From Palsa-504 sp963769715 (GTDB taxonomy: Bacteria > Actinomycetota > Actinomycetes > Streptosporangiales > Streptosporangiaceae): a stretch of DNA of 64,000 bases. Positions 28,201 to 35,810 of the stretch are shown piece by piece. The stretch spans positions 1-64,000 of the forward strand of contig CAVYNE010000044.1 in NCBI GenBank assembly GCA_963769715.1. The letters are read 5' to 3'. The notes beneath the pieces are model-generated. The model saw nothing but the letters and a program-made list of their open reading frames with translations. It was not told the origin of the DNA and searched no databases. Numbering within the stretch: position 1 is the first letter of the stretch; each line of letters starts with the position of its first letter. Position numbers and translations under genes: made by a program.

Positions 28201-28738
28201 GCTGCCCCTTGCCCGCAAGCCACAGCGCGACTTGCGTCGGCGCGACCCGCGTGGGCAGGCCCGCGGAGCCGAGCACGATCGAGAGGAAGACCGCGTTCAG
28301 GCTGTCGCCGCTGCGGTCGAGCGCACCTGCAGCCGCCCAGGGGCTAGCGCCATCGCGCTTGCCGATTGTCGAGAGCTCGACCAGCTGGTCCCGGATGCCC
28401 TGGGGAAGGTTCGTGAGCCCGCGGGCCGTCGCCCCGTTGGGGAAGGTGGTGTCAGCCCATAGGTGCTGAAGCACCCGCACCAGGTGCGACTTGCCGCTCC
28501 CGTAGAACCCCGATACCCATACGGCTGGCTGAGTTGTACTCCCGCGATGGCGGATGTAGGAGTCGAGGATCCGCTGGAGGCCATGCTCGTACTCGCCTTC
28601 GCAGACGAAGCTGGTCAGCTCGTACTCAAGGACCTTCCACTGGTTTGAGTCATCCGGGCGGTCGACGTTGGTCACGCCGTCGTTCGGGATCTCGAAGTCG
28701 AGCGGGCGGCGGGTGAAAAGCTCGTTGTTGATGGTCAC
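25286..28738 (-). CDS. brxC: BrxC, large P-loop ATPase of BREX
   Basis: BrxC is the about 1,200-residue ATPase of type 1 BREX that works with PglX in phage restriction. The 1,150-residue frame is uninterrupted. Walker A is GFYGSGKSH at residues 77-85, and the Walker B-like strand TLIVLDEVQQYISGDGGRA lies near residue 270. A long helical C-terminus follows. GTG 28738 overlaps the brxB stop and the gene ends in an ATGA overlap with pglX. It is the only BREX gene here with no frameshift, which is striking next to its damaged neighbours. Confidence 0.93.
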   Translation of the reverse strand: MTINNELFTRRPLDFEIPNDGVTNVDRPDDSNQWKVLEYELTSFVCEGEYEHGLQRILDSYIRHRGSTTQPAVWVSGFYGSGKSHLVRVLQHLWADTTFPNGATARGLTNLPQGIRDQLVELSTIGKRDGASPWAAAGALDRSGDSLNAVFLSIVLGSAGLPTRVAPTQVALWLAGKGQLDEVRSHVEEAGGDFIEELGEYNLSSRLANAILAVDPGFADTGADVRKALRSQFPPDTRSLTTAETIALLRRVLRHVGGGVVPPTLIVLDEVQQYISGDGGRAMEVQNLVESVSRELEGRVLLVATGQQELTADATLQKIQDRFTVKVVLKNQDVDAVVRRVLLNKEPAERPLLERALADVAGPISRQLVGSKIQHSAQDDKDLLEDYPLLPSRRRFWESVLRQADAGRAGQLRSQLRIVHDANRQVAPAAVGNVVGADFLYSAKHEDLNGAGLLLKETQRLIHEQGQKNPLRGRVLGLIHLISLLPTTGHADIGVRATSDHLVDLLVEDLAHDGERLRQAIPPLLEQMAEEGILQQDGDEYRLQTAAGRTWDEAFRRHSAQLTDSEITTERDKLLREDVEKTLPASVVQGRAKVARKIAFHSDPSQPQITDLLPVWLRSEWDDGITARQFEDQARGLGSDSPIVLVHLPRVQATSFAAALRNRMAAQRVLDQQGFPQDDEGKQARRSMESRLDRAQTQVRDHVRDILGKASVMLGGGAVPTGVSLRERIENGAQSAAVRLFSKFDIADDPRWPQVIDRIRKGSGTDALKAVGYDGTPEQHPVVKEVLGRIGAAGTPATEVEKAVQSAPFGWPREALMASIGVLIDTGLIRATVNGSDASTSQVLSQTRLGTVHLRRESTVLKTSEKIAARSLLNKLGVPADNDTLVAAAAQAVTQLSQRAAAASGPAPLPDIAYPTSIEVVLTTSGNDRVHALLTAKDEITEFSERLETLERRRALRLETLTTARSLAEAAASLGSAAESRARLSAFESTRELLADTDQISPILGDLAAAVRGAVRNAAESLEATRQQAVEGLRQQSAWSALDSAKQEQLLADYSLAPEGMPELGDPSAVLAAVQRRPLAAWEAVLDAVPTRASKALEAAVRLTAPRSATVTVPTASLRSAEEVEPYLDELREKLTGALAEHDIVVVKGQ

Positions 28739-29294
28739 GCAAGGTCCTTCTGAGGATCAATGACGCGGGCGCGGTAGTTAAAGCCATCGCGGGCGTCGAG
28801 CAAGCGGAACGAGTGTGTCTCAAGGTCGTGAACCCCCGGGAACAGGACGAGGAGTCGTCCCGGTCACGGCATCATCGATCCCTTTGATCAGGCTTGAGGC
28901 CCGGAGGAACGGGAAGATCGCTCCGATGCCGACGAGTGCGACGACGTCATTCGCTGCGGCGGCTGAGAGCTGCTCACGGAGCGCCGACACAAGGTCTGCC
29001 TCGAACTGGTCGATGATCGAGGGGGTCAGGTCGCTGGGGTCCTCGAAGAAGGCCTCCGCGTAGCGGTGGTTCGCGAGCCAACGGCCGAGGTCGTCACTGA
29101 TGTCGATCTGCCGCCAGCCATGGCCGGCTTCACCGGTGACCAATTCCAAGCCGAGGCAGGGCGGCGCGCATCCCCCGCTCCAGGTCAGGCGGGTACACGA
29201 GCATCCAGACTCGTTCCCCTCCAGACAGGCCGGAACGCCATGGGAGGGCCAGCTCGGCGACGTAGGCGTCGATCAGGTCCGACACCCGGCTCAT
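28735..29294 (-). pseudogene. brxB: BrxB (DUF1788), two frameshifts
   Basis: BrxB is a small BREX component of unclear biochemical role. ATG 29294 overlaps the brxA stop and reads MSRVSDLIDAYVAELALPWR. The frame shifts by one base near 29150 into ELVTGEAGHGWRQIDISDDL and NDVVALVGIGAIFPFLRASS. It shifts by one base again near 28855 into LLVLFPGVHDLETHSFRLLD and FNYRARVIDPQKDLA. FPFLR and the LLVLFPG strand are typical DUF1788 blocks. Reassembled length is about 185 residues, normal for BrxB. Confidence 0.85.
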
Positions 29295-30050
29295 CTGCTC
29301 ACCCCTTCAAAGAGCGGGAAGCTGACGTCAGAGACGTTGCCTGCTACCAGGAGGTCAATTAGGCCCTGGGTGTGGGCGGAACGCAGAGCGTCGAGTGTCC
29401 GCCTCCGCAGCAAGATCGAGCAACTCGGCCCAGGGGGTGTCGAGGACCCCAACGCCCCTGCTGCCGGATAGGTAGCCCAGGTAGGCGGCGAAGGCAACAG
29501 CAGTCGGCTTGGCTTCGACCGCGTGGCGGATCTTCTTGGAGTGGCCAACGAGGTGCCCCGTTTGGGTCCAGCAGGCCCCTGTGTTACGTCCGGTCTTCCC
29601 GAGTGTGGCGTTGGACAGCCCGCCGCCGTAGACAGCCGCGACCGCCTTCGTCAGGTCCGCCGAGCTCACGATCGTGCCAACCGGCGCCTCCTTGATAGCA
29701 GAGAACGACGCGCGCAGTATCCCGTCACGCGTGAACGCGAGGATGCCGGCCAGCAGCGGCCGTGCTTCTGGATCGACGTCCCACAGCCGACGCAGCGCCG
29801 CATACTCACGTTGCGCCGGGTCCAGGAAGTAGAGCTCGCGCAGGTGGCGAAATGTCCGCTGCCGCCCGGCCTGGGTCGGACGCCCGAGGACATTGTCATC
29901 GACCACGGCCTCCCGGTAGCGCTCATGGGGCGCATCCGACGGAACCACCCTCAAGAGCTCCACGAGGTGCGGGACCCCGATCGTGTGGCTCGCCGTCGTG
30001 TGCAACGATCCCAGGACGAAGCGGCTCTCCTGGGTGTTGGAAAGGGTCAT
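29291..30050 (-). pseudogene. brxA: BrxA (DUF1819), one frameshift near the C-terminus
   Basis: BrxA is the first gene of type 1 BREX operons and a DNA-binding helical protein. I chose ATG 30050 (MTLSNTQESRFVLGSLHTTA); another start lies 57 bases upstream. The frame holds REAVVDDNVLGRPTQAGRQR, ILAFTRDGILRASFSAIKEA and AYLGYLSGSRGVGVLDTPWA. Near 29390 it shifts by one base into LDALRSAHTQGLIDLLVAGN and ends EGVSR. Without the shift the last 30 or so residues are replaced by a short wrong tail, so activity may be partly kept. Confidence 0.85.
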
Positions 30051-30160
30051 CAGACGGCCGAACCCCCACGCTCTACTGGTGCCGCGAAAGAACCTCGGGA
30101 CACCCATCTCAATGCTGCGCTCTGCACTCAGATGTTAGTAGTAAAGGGACCAACAGATGG

Positions 30161-30709
30161 TCACGGCGCCACCAACGCGGGCGCCAACGGCCTCAACGTG
30201 CTGGTCGACGTGCAGCTCGCGGAATGCCCTGGACAGGTGTCAACGGCGCTCGAATTGCGGCCGTGCCGCATGTCGCCGTCCTCGATGCTGATCCGCCGGT
30301 CTTTGGCTACTCCACAGCGCAGCGCCGGTGCCGGGCCGGTCAGGTCCACGTCCTAGTCGCGGATCTGCCGGGCGGCCGCCACCGCCGTGGCTGCGGCCTG
30401 CTCGCCGGCCGGGCCGGCAATAAACGCCTCCACAAGATCAAAGAAGCCCAGCACCTGGGCCAGAGCCTGGTCCCTGGCGGCCGGGTCATCCCAGTCCGCA
30501 TCCAGCGCGGCCTTCAAGCTGGAGGCGGCCAGCTGCGGCGGCCCAGCCTGTGCTGCCACGACGGCGGTCCCGGCGGCCTGCCCCCAGCCCTGTACGACCG
30601 CGATCACGCCCAGGGCCTTGCGCTGGGCGTGTCTCATCAAGTTAAACGTGTCCTCACTTGACTGGTTAGGTGTTTGAGGTGACGATGCTTGAGAATGTTT
30701 CTCTGTCAT
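30161..30709 (-). pseudogene. IS1182-like transposase remnant
   Basis: The minus strand reads LMRHAQRKALGVIAVVQGWG, then SSLKAALDADWDDPAARDQA, a TAG at 30353, and in the same frame DLTGPAPALRCGVAKDRRIS followed by IEDGDMRHGRNSS. SSLKAAL-DWDDPAAR and DRRISIED-MRHGRKS are hallmarks of a DDE transposase that I place in the IS1182-like group. Both ends are missing and CAG to TAG explains the stop. It occupies the upstream region of brxA. Confidence 0.6.
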
Positions 30710-30729
30710 TCGAGCAAGGAGAACCTCTC

Positions 30730-30945
30730 ATGCACGTCCGCTTCCTCGGCAAGGACCCCGACTCGCAGGAGGGGCAGTCGCCTACCCTGTTCGCGACCGA
30801 CCGGACAGACCGCAAGACCTACATCGCCCAGGGGTGGATCGTAACCGACCCGGTGGCGCTGGCGGAGCTGGGCGACATCCCGCCTGGTGAGGCTGTGATC
30901 GAGATTCCCGCCGATGTCCTGCGCTTTGCGGAGGAGGTCCGCTGA
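30730..30945 (+). CDS. Small DUF6879-partner protein
   Basis: The 71-residue protein (MHVRFLGKDPDSQEGQSPTL, ending LRFAEEVR) is of a type found immediately before DUF6879 and DUF5753 regulators in actinomycetes. AAGGAG lies eight bases before ATG 30730. Its TGA overlaps the next start (CTGA). The pattern of acidic and hydrophobic residues with a conserved WIVTDPVALAELGDIPPGE suggests a small adaptor; its function is unknown. Confidence 0.75.
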   Translation: MHVRFLGKDPDSQEGQSPTLFATDRTDRKTYIAQGWIVTDPVALAELGDIPPGEAVIEIPADVLRFAEEVR

Positions 30946-31454
30946 GCCTGCTCATCGGTGAGGAGTTCTCCCGGCTCTTCCGCACGTTCGAGCACACGGC
31001 CTTCCGGCTGGAGGCGCGAGACTACTACTACTCGCCCAACGAGTCGAAGGCGCTGGCTCAGTTCGTCGCGGGAGAGCCGGTTGACATGGGCTGGTTCCAG
31101 AACTGGCTGTCGATGATCCGCGCGGCAACCGCCGAGGGACGCCGGTTTTCGCGCGTCCGCGTGGTCAGCGTACCGCTGACCGATTACAGCCGCTTCGGCG
31201 TGTTCTGCTCGCAGTACACGAACGCGGCTGGCGAGGAAATTCGTTACCTGACCCGCGATCAAGCCCGTGACCTGCCGGACTACGATTACTGGCTGTTCGA
31301 CTCGCGGCTGCTGGTCAAGATGCACTTCGATAAGGAAGAGCACTTCCTCGGCGGTGAGGTGATCAAGGACCCGGCCGTGATCGTGCAGCACGGTTACTGG
31401 CGCGATGCTGCCTGGCATCGCGCGGTTCGACGGGACGACTTTGCCTCCGAGTAG
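30942..31454 (+). CDS. DUF6879 protein with probable CTG start
   Basis: This 170-residue protein belongs to DUF6879, found beside Scr1-type XRE/DUF5753 regulators. The family normally begins with LLIGEEFSRLFRTFEHTAFR, which here is encoded from 30948 onward. No ATG, GTG or TTG lies in frame upstream. CTG 30942 overlaps the preceding TGA and is preceded by GGAGGAGG, so it is the best start; ATG 31086 would delete a conserved quarter of the protein. Function unknown, probably regulatory. Confidence 0.75.
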   Translation: MSLLIGEEFSRLFRTFEHTAFRLEARDYYYSPNESKALAQFVAGEPVDMGWFQNWLSMIRAATAEGRRFSRVRVVSVPLTDYSRFGVFCSQYTNAAGEEIRYLTRDQARDLPDYDYWLFDSRLLVKMHFDKEEHFLGGEVIKDPAVIVQHGYWRDAAWHRAVRRDDFASE

Positions 31455-32322
31455 AACTACTGGCGTCCTCAGCGTTCACGAGGCGCGCCACGCGCTGGGA
31501 CAGCGGCTCCGCGAGCTTCGCCAGCAGGCCGGGCTGACCGGCCGGCAGGTCGCGGACTCGCTGTCCTGGCCTGCCTCGAAGGTCTCCAAGCTGGAGAACG
31601 GCCGGCAGACACCGACCGACGAGGATGTCCGCGGCTGGGCCAGCGTCACCCACGCCGGGGCTGAGACTGAATCGCTGCTCGCCTCGCTGCACACCCTGGA
31701 AGTCCAGCACGCCGAGTGGCAACGCCAGCTCAAGACCGGGCTGCGCCCCCACCAGGACGAGATCGCCGACCTGGACGCGAAAACGCGGCTATTCCGCGCG
31801 TTCGAGCCCACGTTCATTCCGGGGCTATTGCAGACGGCGGAATACGCCCGTGCCCGTTTCGCGCAGAGCATCACCGTGTTCAAGGTGCCCAATGACATTG
31901 ATGAGGCGGTACGGGCGCGCGTGCGGCGTCAGGAGATGCTGTACCGGCCGGACAAGCGCTTCCATTTCGTGCTGACCGAGGCCACGCTGCGGTACCGGCT
32001 GTGCGCGCCCGAGGTGATGCTCGGGCAGCTGGACCGGCTGATCTCATTCGCGGCACTGCCCAACGTGCGGCTCGGCATTGTCGGCTTCGATACCGCGTAC
32101 GTGGTCGCGCCGGCGCATGGTTTCTGGCTGCTGGACGATGACAGGGTGATGGTCGAGACGTTCTCGGCGGAACTGAACCTCGCCCAGCCGCAGGAGATCG
32201 AGCTGTACAGCGGCATCTTCGACCAGATGGCGGCCGTGGCCAGTTATGGCCGGGCGGCGCGTGCGATCGTGACCCGTGTCGTCGACGACCTTGCGCCAGA
32301 GGAACCTGAGGATGGCTCGTAA
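31441..32322 (+). CDS. XRE-family regulator with DUF5753 domain
   Basis: The 293-residue protein has an N-terminal helix-turn-helix (LGQRLRELRQQAGLTGRQVA, WPASKVSKLENGRQTPTDED) and a C-terminal DUF5753 domain from about residue 100 (FEPTFIPGLLQTAEYARARF, RRQEMLYRPDKRFHFVLTEA). This is the architecture of Scr1-like actinobacterial regulators. TTG 31441 overlaps the end of the DUF6879 gene. It probably controls its own operon and the radical SAM operon that starts 127 bases later, where palindromic sites lie. Confidence 0.88.
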   Translation: MPPSRTTGVLSVHEARHALGQRLRELRQQAGLTGRQVADSLSWPASKVSKLENGRQTPTDEDVRGWASVTHAGAETESLLASLHTLEVQHAEWQRQLKTGLRPHQDEIADLDAKTRLFRAFEPTFIPGLLQTAEYARARFAQSITVFKVPNDIDEAVRARVRRQEMLYRPDKRFHFVLTEATLRYRLCAPEVMLGQLDRLISFAALPNVRLGIVGFDTAYVVAPAHGFWLLDDDRVMVETFSAELNLAQPQEIELYSGIFDQMAAVASYGRAARAIVTRVVDDLAPEEPEDGS

Positions 32323-32350
32323 TTTCCCGTCCCGCCTCATGAGACATTTA

Positions 32351-32376
32351 TTTCTAGAAACTCTGAGAAACTTTCT
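32351..32376. promoter_or_regulatory. Candidate operator with two palindromes
   Basis: TTTCTAGAAA (32351-32360) and AGAAACTTTCT (32366-32376) are adjacent palindromes. The half-site AGAAACT recurs at 32356 and 32366, ten bases apart. They lie between the XRE gene and the radical SAM operon, fitting an XRE dimer site. Confidence 0.45.
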
Positions 32377-32448
32377 GGCCATTCGTTACCCTTCGGTCCT
32401 ACTCTCCCAATGAAGCGCCCGTGCATACCGGGCGACTGGGAGGCCGAA

Positions 32449-33606
32449 GTGAGTACGTTCGTCCCGCTGCTGGACACCGAACAGGTCCAGCGCCTGCCGG
32501 CGGGTGCCCGCGAGGTGGTCGAGTACCGCAAGAGCGGGCTGAGCCTGAACCATATTCAGGGCTGCCCGCTGGACTGCGCTTACTGCATCCGCCATACCTA
32601 CGGCCTGTGGGATCAGCGCCAGCCGCGCGCCTTGATGCCCGACGCCGAAGCGGTGGAGCGGCTGGTCAGCCATCGTTACTTTCAGGCGCACGTCACCCCG
32701 GTTCAGCTTCTCAACCGTGCGACGGACCCGTTCCTGCCTTCTGTCCGGCCGCACACGCTGGCGGTGCTGGCCGATCTCGACCGCCGGGGCCTGCGCAACC
32801 ACGTACTTGTCATCACGCGGCACCAGATGAAGCCCAGCGATGCCGACCGGCTGAACCAGCTTGTGAACCTCAAGGTGACCCTGCTGTTCACCTATTCCGG
32901 CATCGATGACCGGCGCATCGAGCCCTACCCGTCCCAGGTCGCGGCCGACTCGCTGAAGCTCATGAGCGCCCCCGGCGGCCGCCGGTACCGGACAATCCTG
33001 TACTGGCGTCCGCTGGTGCCTGGCCTGAACGACAGCGATGAGCATCTTGCGCGGGCGTACGCGCTGAGCCGGCTGGCCGATGCCACGGTCTTTACCGGCT
33101 TGTTCTACCGGGATCAGATCGCGCGGTACTACCGGGCCAACGGGCTGCCCGAACCCTACGACGCCACCGCGCGCCGGAAGATCGTGCCCGAGACACTCGA
33201 ACAGCGGGTGCTGGCAGCCTTCGCGGGTTCAGCCTCGCTGTTCCGCAAGACCTCGTGCGCTGTCTCCTACGCGCACGGCCTGCCCGATTACAACGGTCAC
33301 TACGGCATCCGGGAACTGTGCGACATCTGCCCGGTTGACCAGGTCAGCCTGTGCCGCAGCGCGCACCGGGTACCTTCTGCGGACCAGATTTACCAGGTGG
33401 CCCGCGCGTTGCCGGAAGCGGAGGGCATACAGGTAGTAGACATCAGCGAGCGGGCCGCCGTCGTGTCCGGGCTGGGCGATGAGCAGCCGCGCTACTACCT
33501 GCAACACGCGCTCAGCTTCCAGATGCACGACGTGCGGCACCCGCACCACGTGCACCGTCACGGCCGCGCGGATATCGGATGGAAGGACGCGCCACGCGAT
33601 GACTGA
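32449..33606 (+). CDS. Radical SAM protein, spore photoproduct lyase-like
   Basis: The 385-residue enzyme carries the radical SAM motif CPLDCAYC at residues 39-46 and a C-terminal cysteine set (CDICPVDQVSLC) near residue 300. Together with YSGIDDRR and ILYWRPLVPGLND, the plan resembles SPL-type DNA-repair radical SAM enzymes. The substrate is unknown. GTG 32449 is chosen over ATG 32410 because GGGAGG sits five bases before it. Its stop overlaps the exonuclease start, and a dTMP kinase follows, so an action on DNA or thymidine nucleotides is a reasonable inference. Confidence 0.8.
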   Translation: MSTFVPLLDTEQVQRLPAGAREVVEYRKSGLSLNHIQGCPLDCAYCIRHTYGLWDQRQPRALMPDAEAVERLVSHRYFQAHVTPVQLLNRATDPFLPSVRPHTLAVLADLDRRGLRNHVLVITRHQMKPSDADRLNQLVNLKVTLLFTYSGIDDRRIEPYPSQVAADSLKLMSAPGGRRYRTILYWRPLVPGLNDSDEHLARAYALSRLADATVFTGLFYRDQIARYYRANGLPEPYDATARRKIVPETLEQRVLAAFAGSASLFRKTSCAVSYAHGLPDYNGHYGIRELCDICPVDQVSLCRSAHRVPSADQIYQVARALPEAEGIQVVDISERAAVVSGLGDEQPRYYLQHALSFQMHDVRHPHHVHRHGRADIGWKDAPRDD

Positions 33607-34201
33607 CTGGACGAGCCTGCGCTATGCCGTAGCCGACGTGGAAGGCAACGGCCAGCAGCCCCCCGACCTGGTAGAACTGGCTGTCCTGCCGATCACGGAC
33701 GGCACCATCGGTGAGCCGGTGAGCTGGCTGGTCAAGCCACCGCGGCCGATCAAGTACTTCGCCACCAGCATTCACGGGATATCCGGGAAAGATGTCGCCA
33801 GCGCCCCCGCCTTCGCCGACATCAAGCACGAGGTGCGACGGGCGCTGGCGGACAGGGTGCTCGTCGCCCACAACGCGCATGTGGACGTAGCCGTCCTGCG
33901 GCGCGAACTGGGCGGCTGGGAGTCCCCCGAGGTATTCGACACGCTCAAGCTCGCCAAGCGACTGCTCCCGGGCCAGCCCAGTTACAAGCTCGGCGCGCTG
34001 GTCAAGGCGCTGTCACTGGATGACGGGATGCCCCCCGGCCTCGAACCTCACCGCGCCGCCTATGACGTGCTGGTCACGGCCCGCTTGTTCGCCCGGCTCG
34101 CCACCCGCCACGACGGAAGCCCGGTCTCGCTCGACGAACTTCGCGGGCAGACAGGAGACCAGAAACCCGGAGGCACAGATGAGGCTGCGTCCCTTTTCTA
34201 G
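33599..34201 (+). CDS. DEDDh 3'-5' exonuclease, Pol III epsilon-like
   Basis: The 200-residue protein has the four acidic sites of a DEDDh exonuclease: VADVEGNG (Asp13, Glu15), HNAHVDVAVL near residue 97, and PHRAAYDVLVT near residue 165 with the catalytic His and last Asp. It would degrade single-stranded DNA or RNA ends. ATG 33599 overlaps the radical SAM stop, and its own end overlaps the dTMP kinase start, so the three are translated together. Confidence 0.88.
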   Translation: MTDWTSLRYAVADVEGNGQQPPDLVELAVLPITDGTIGEPVSWLVKPPRPIKYFATSIHGISGKDVASAPAFADIKHEVRRALADRVLVAHNAHVDVAVLRRELGGWESPEVFDTLKLAKRLLPGQPSYKLGALVKALSLDDGMPPGLEPHRAAYDVLVTARLFARLATRHDGSPVSLDELRGQTGDQKPGGTDEAASLF

Positions 34202-34820
34202 CCGGGAGCGAGGCATGTTCATCAGCATCGACGGCCCCAGCGGCGCAGGGAAATCCACGATAGTCCGCCACCTGGCGCAGATGCTGGTAGCGGCCGGCGA
34301 GAACGTGCATATAACTGCCGAGCCGTCAAACGGGCCGATCGGCGTGTTGTGCCGGGAGCTGACTGAATCGGTTACCGGCCACGCCCTTGCCTGCCTGTAT
34401 GCAGCCGACCGCTACCACCATGTGCAAACGGAAATCCGCCCGCACACGGAAAGCGGAGAGACCGTCATCAGCGATCGGTATATCCCGTCCGGCCTTGTCA
34501 TGCAGCGGTTTGACGGTATCGACCCATCCTTCCTGTGGCATCTCAATTCCGAAGCTGACCGCCCTGACCTCGCCGTAATCCTGGAAGCTGACCCGGACAC
34601 CATAGCGGAGAGGCTAGCCGCGCGCGGTCCGCATAATCGCTTCCAGCTCACGCCCGGCAGCAGCCACGCCGAGGCTCATTTCTACCGGCAGGCAACCGAA
34701 AGACTGATCCAGGCCGGTTTTGACGTACTGCGCGTGGACTGCAATAAGCGACCTCCGGAACAGTCCGCGGCATTCATCCGTGACCAGCTCGTGAGCTTCT
34801 TCGCGTCCGCGGCAAGCTGA
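34179..34820 (+). CDS. tmk: dTMP kinase-like protein
   Basis: The 213-residue protein has a P-loop GPSGAGKST at residues 19-27, the DRYIPSGL motif and a lid-like RLAARG segment, all typical of thymidylate kinases that make dTDP. GGAGG precedes ATG 34179 by six bases. Its start lies inside the exonuclease gene. A housekeeping tmk is expected elsewhere, so this is probably an accessory enzyme of the radical SAM/exonuclease operon, maybe acting on a modified or salvaged nucleotide (inference). Confidence 0.85.
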   Translation: MRLRPFSSRERGMFISIDGPSGAGKSTIVRHLAQMLVAAGENVHITAEPSNGPIGVLCRELTESVTGHALACLYAADRYHHVQTEIRPHTESGETVISDRYIPSGLVMQRFDGIDPSFLWHLNSEADRPDLAVILEADPDTIAERLAARGPHNRFQLTPGSSHAEAHFYRQATERLIQAGFDVLRVDCNKRPPEQSAAFIRDQLVSFFASAAS

Positions 34821-34843
34821 CTGCGCTATAGGGAGAGACTTCC

Positions 34844-35671
34844 ATGCATGGCAAGACGAGTGCTGCCAGGCAGGACAGCGCGGGCGGACACGCCCGTCAT
34901 GTCGAAGCAACGCAGCGAGCGGCGCCACTAGTCCGCGGCGATCTCCACACTGGCGAACCCAGCACTGCGGTGCGGATTCCGCCATTCGCCGTATCGCAGG
35001 ATAATAGCTGGGCTCGCCAGTGGCCGCTGCGGAGCTTCCTGGAGCTAGGCGCCTTTCCGGGTGCCGTGCCATGCGCCCGTCTGCATGCCCGGCAAATGCT
35101 GTGGGAATGGCGGCTTACCGGCCTGAGCGACATCGCTGAATTGCTTATTTCGGAGCTGGTAACGAACGCGGTACAGATATCATGCGCGGACGCGCAAACT
35201 ACACCGGTACGACTATGGATGCTGGCCAACCGGACGCGGGTCCTGATCCTGGTGTGGGACTCCAGCCCGCTACCTCCGGTGCGCATGAGTACCAGCGAGG
35301 ACGACGAGAACGGCCGTGGCCTGCTGCTGGTGGAAACCCTCAGTACGCGGTGGGACTGGTACTTCCCGCCGCAGCACAACGGCGGCAAAGTGGTATGGTT
35401 CGAGCTGCAGTTAAACACCTGCCATGGAAGCCACGAGCACCGCACGAACTATCTCAGCGAAGAGGTGCCACCCGCGATGAGCAGCCCCGCATCGTACAGC
35501 AGCGCAACGTCCCTGCCACACGCCACTTGTGATTCAGCACCTACCTCGGTAAGCGCACCCGGCGCGACGCTGCCGCTCAGGCCGCAGTCGGCCGGAGTGG
35601 ACGCAAGGCAATGGCTACCGCCCGATCCAGATATCCTCCAGCGGGTAAAGGCCGCCCTGGCCAGGCTTTGA
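34844..35671 (+). CDS. Histidine kinase-like ATPase (anti-sigma RsbW type)
   Basis: The 275-residue protein holds a GHKL ATPase domain at about residues 75-190: the N box is LLISELVTNAV and the G box is GRGLLLVETL, with VWDSS between. Such single-domain ATPases act as anti-sigma factor kinases in actinomycetes. Ser/Thr/Pro-rich tails flank the domain. ATG 34844 follows GGGAGAG. It is 23 bases after the dTMP kinase and may be in the same transcript. Confidence 0.82.
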   Translation: MHGKTSAARQDSAGGHARHVEATQRAAPLVRGDLHTGEPSTAVRIPPFAVSQDNSWARQWPLRSFLELGAFPGAVPCARLHARQMLWEWRLTGLSDIAELLISELVTNAVQISCADAQTTPVRLWMLANRTRVLILVWDSSPLPPVRMSTSEDDENGRGLLLVETLSTRWDWYFPPQHNGGKVVWFELQLNTCHGSHEHRTNYLSEEVPPAMSSPASYSSATSLPHATCDSAPTSVSAPGATLPLRPQSAGVDARQWLPPDPDILQRVKAALARL

Positions 35672-35810
35672 GCGGCGATCTCAGTGCATCGGCTCTGTGG
35701 GTGACAATGCGAACGAGCCGCACATGCCGTTGCCGTCGCTCGTCAGGCACTGGGCAGGCACTGGGCCAAGAGCTGGCAGAGCTGAGGTGGACGGCTTCTT
35801 GGCAGTGATC

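Noticed and set aside
17647..30050. Programmed frameshifting as the explanation for the BREX breaks
   Set aside because: There are at least fifteen sites without a common slippery sequence, and in-frame stops also occur in pglX.
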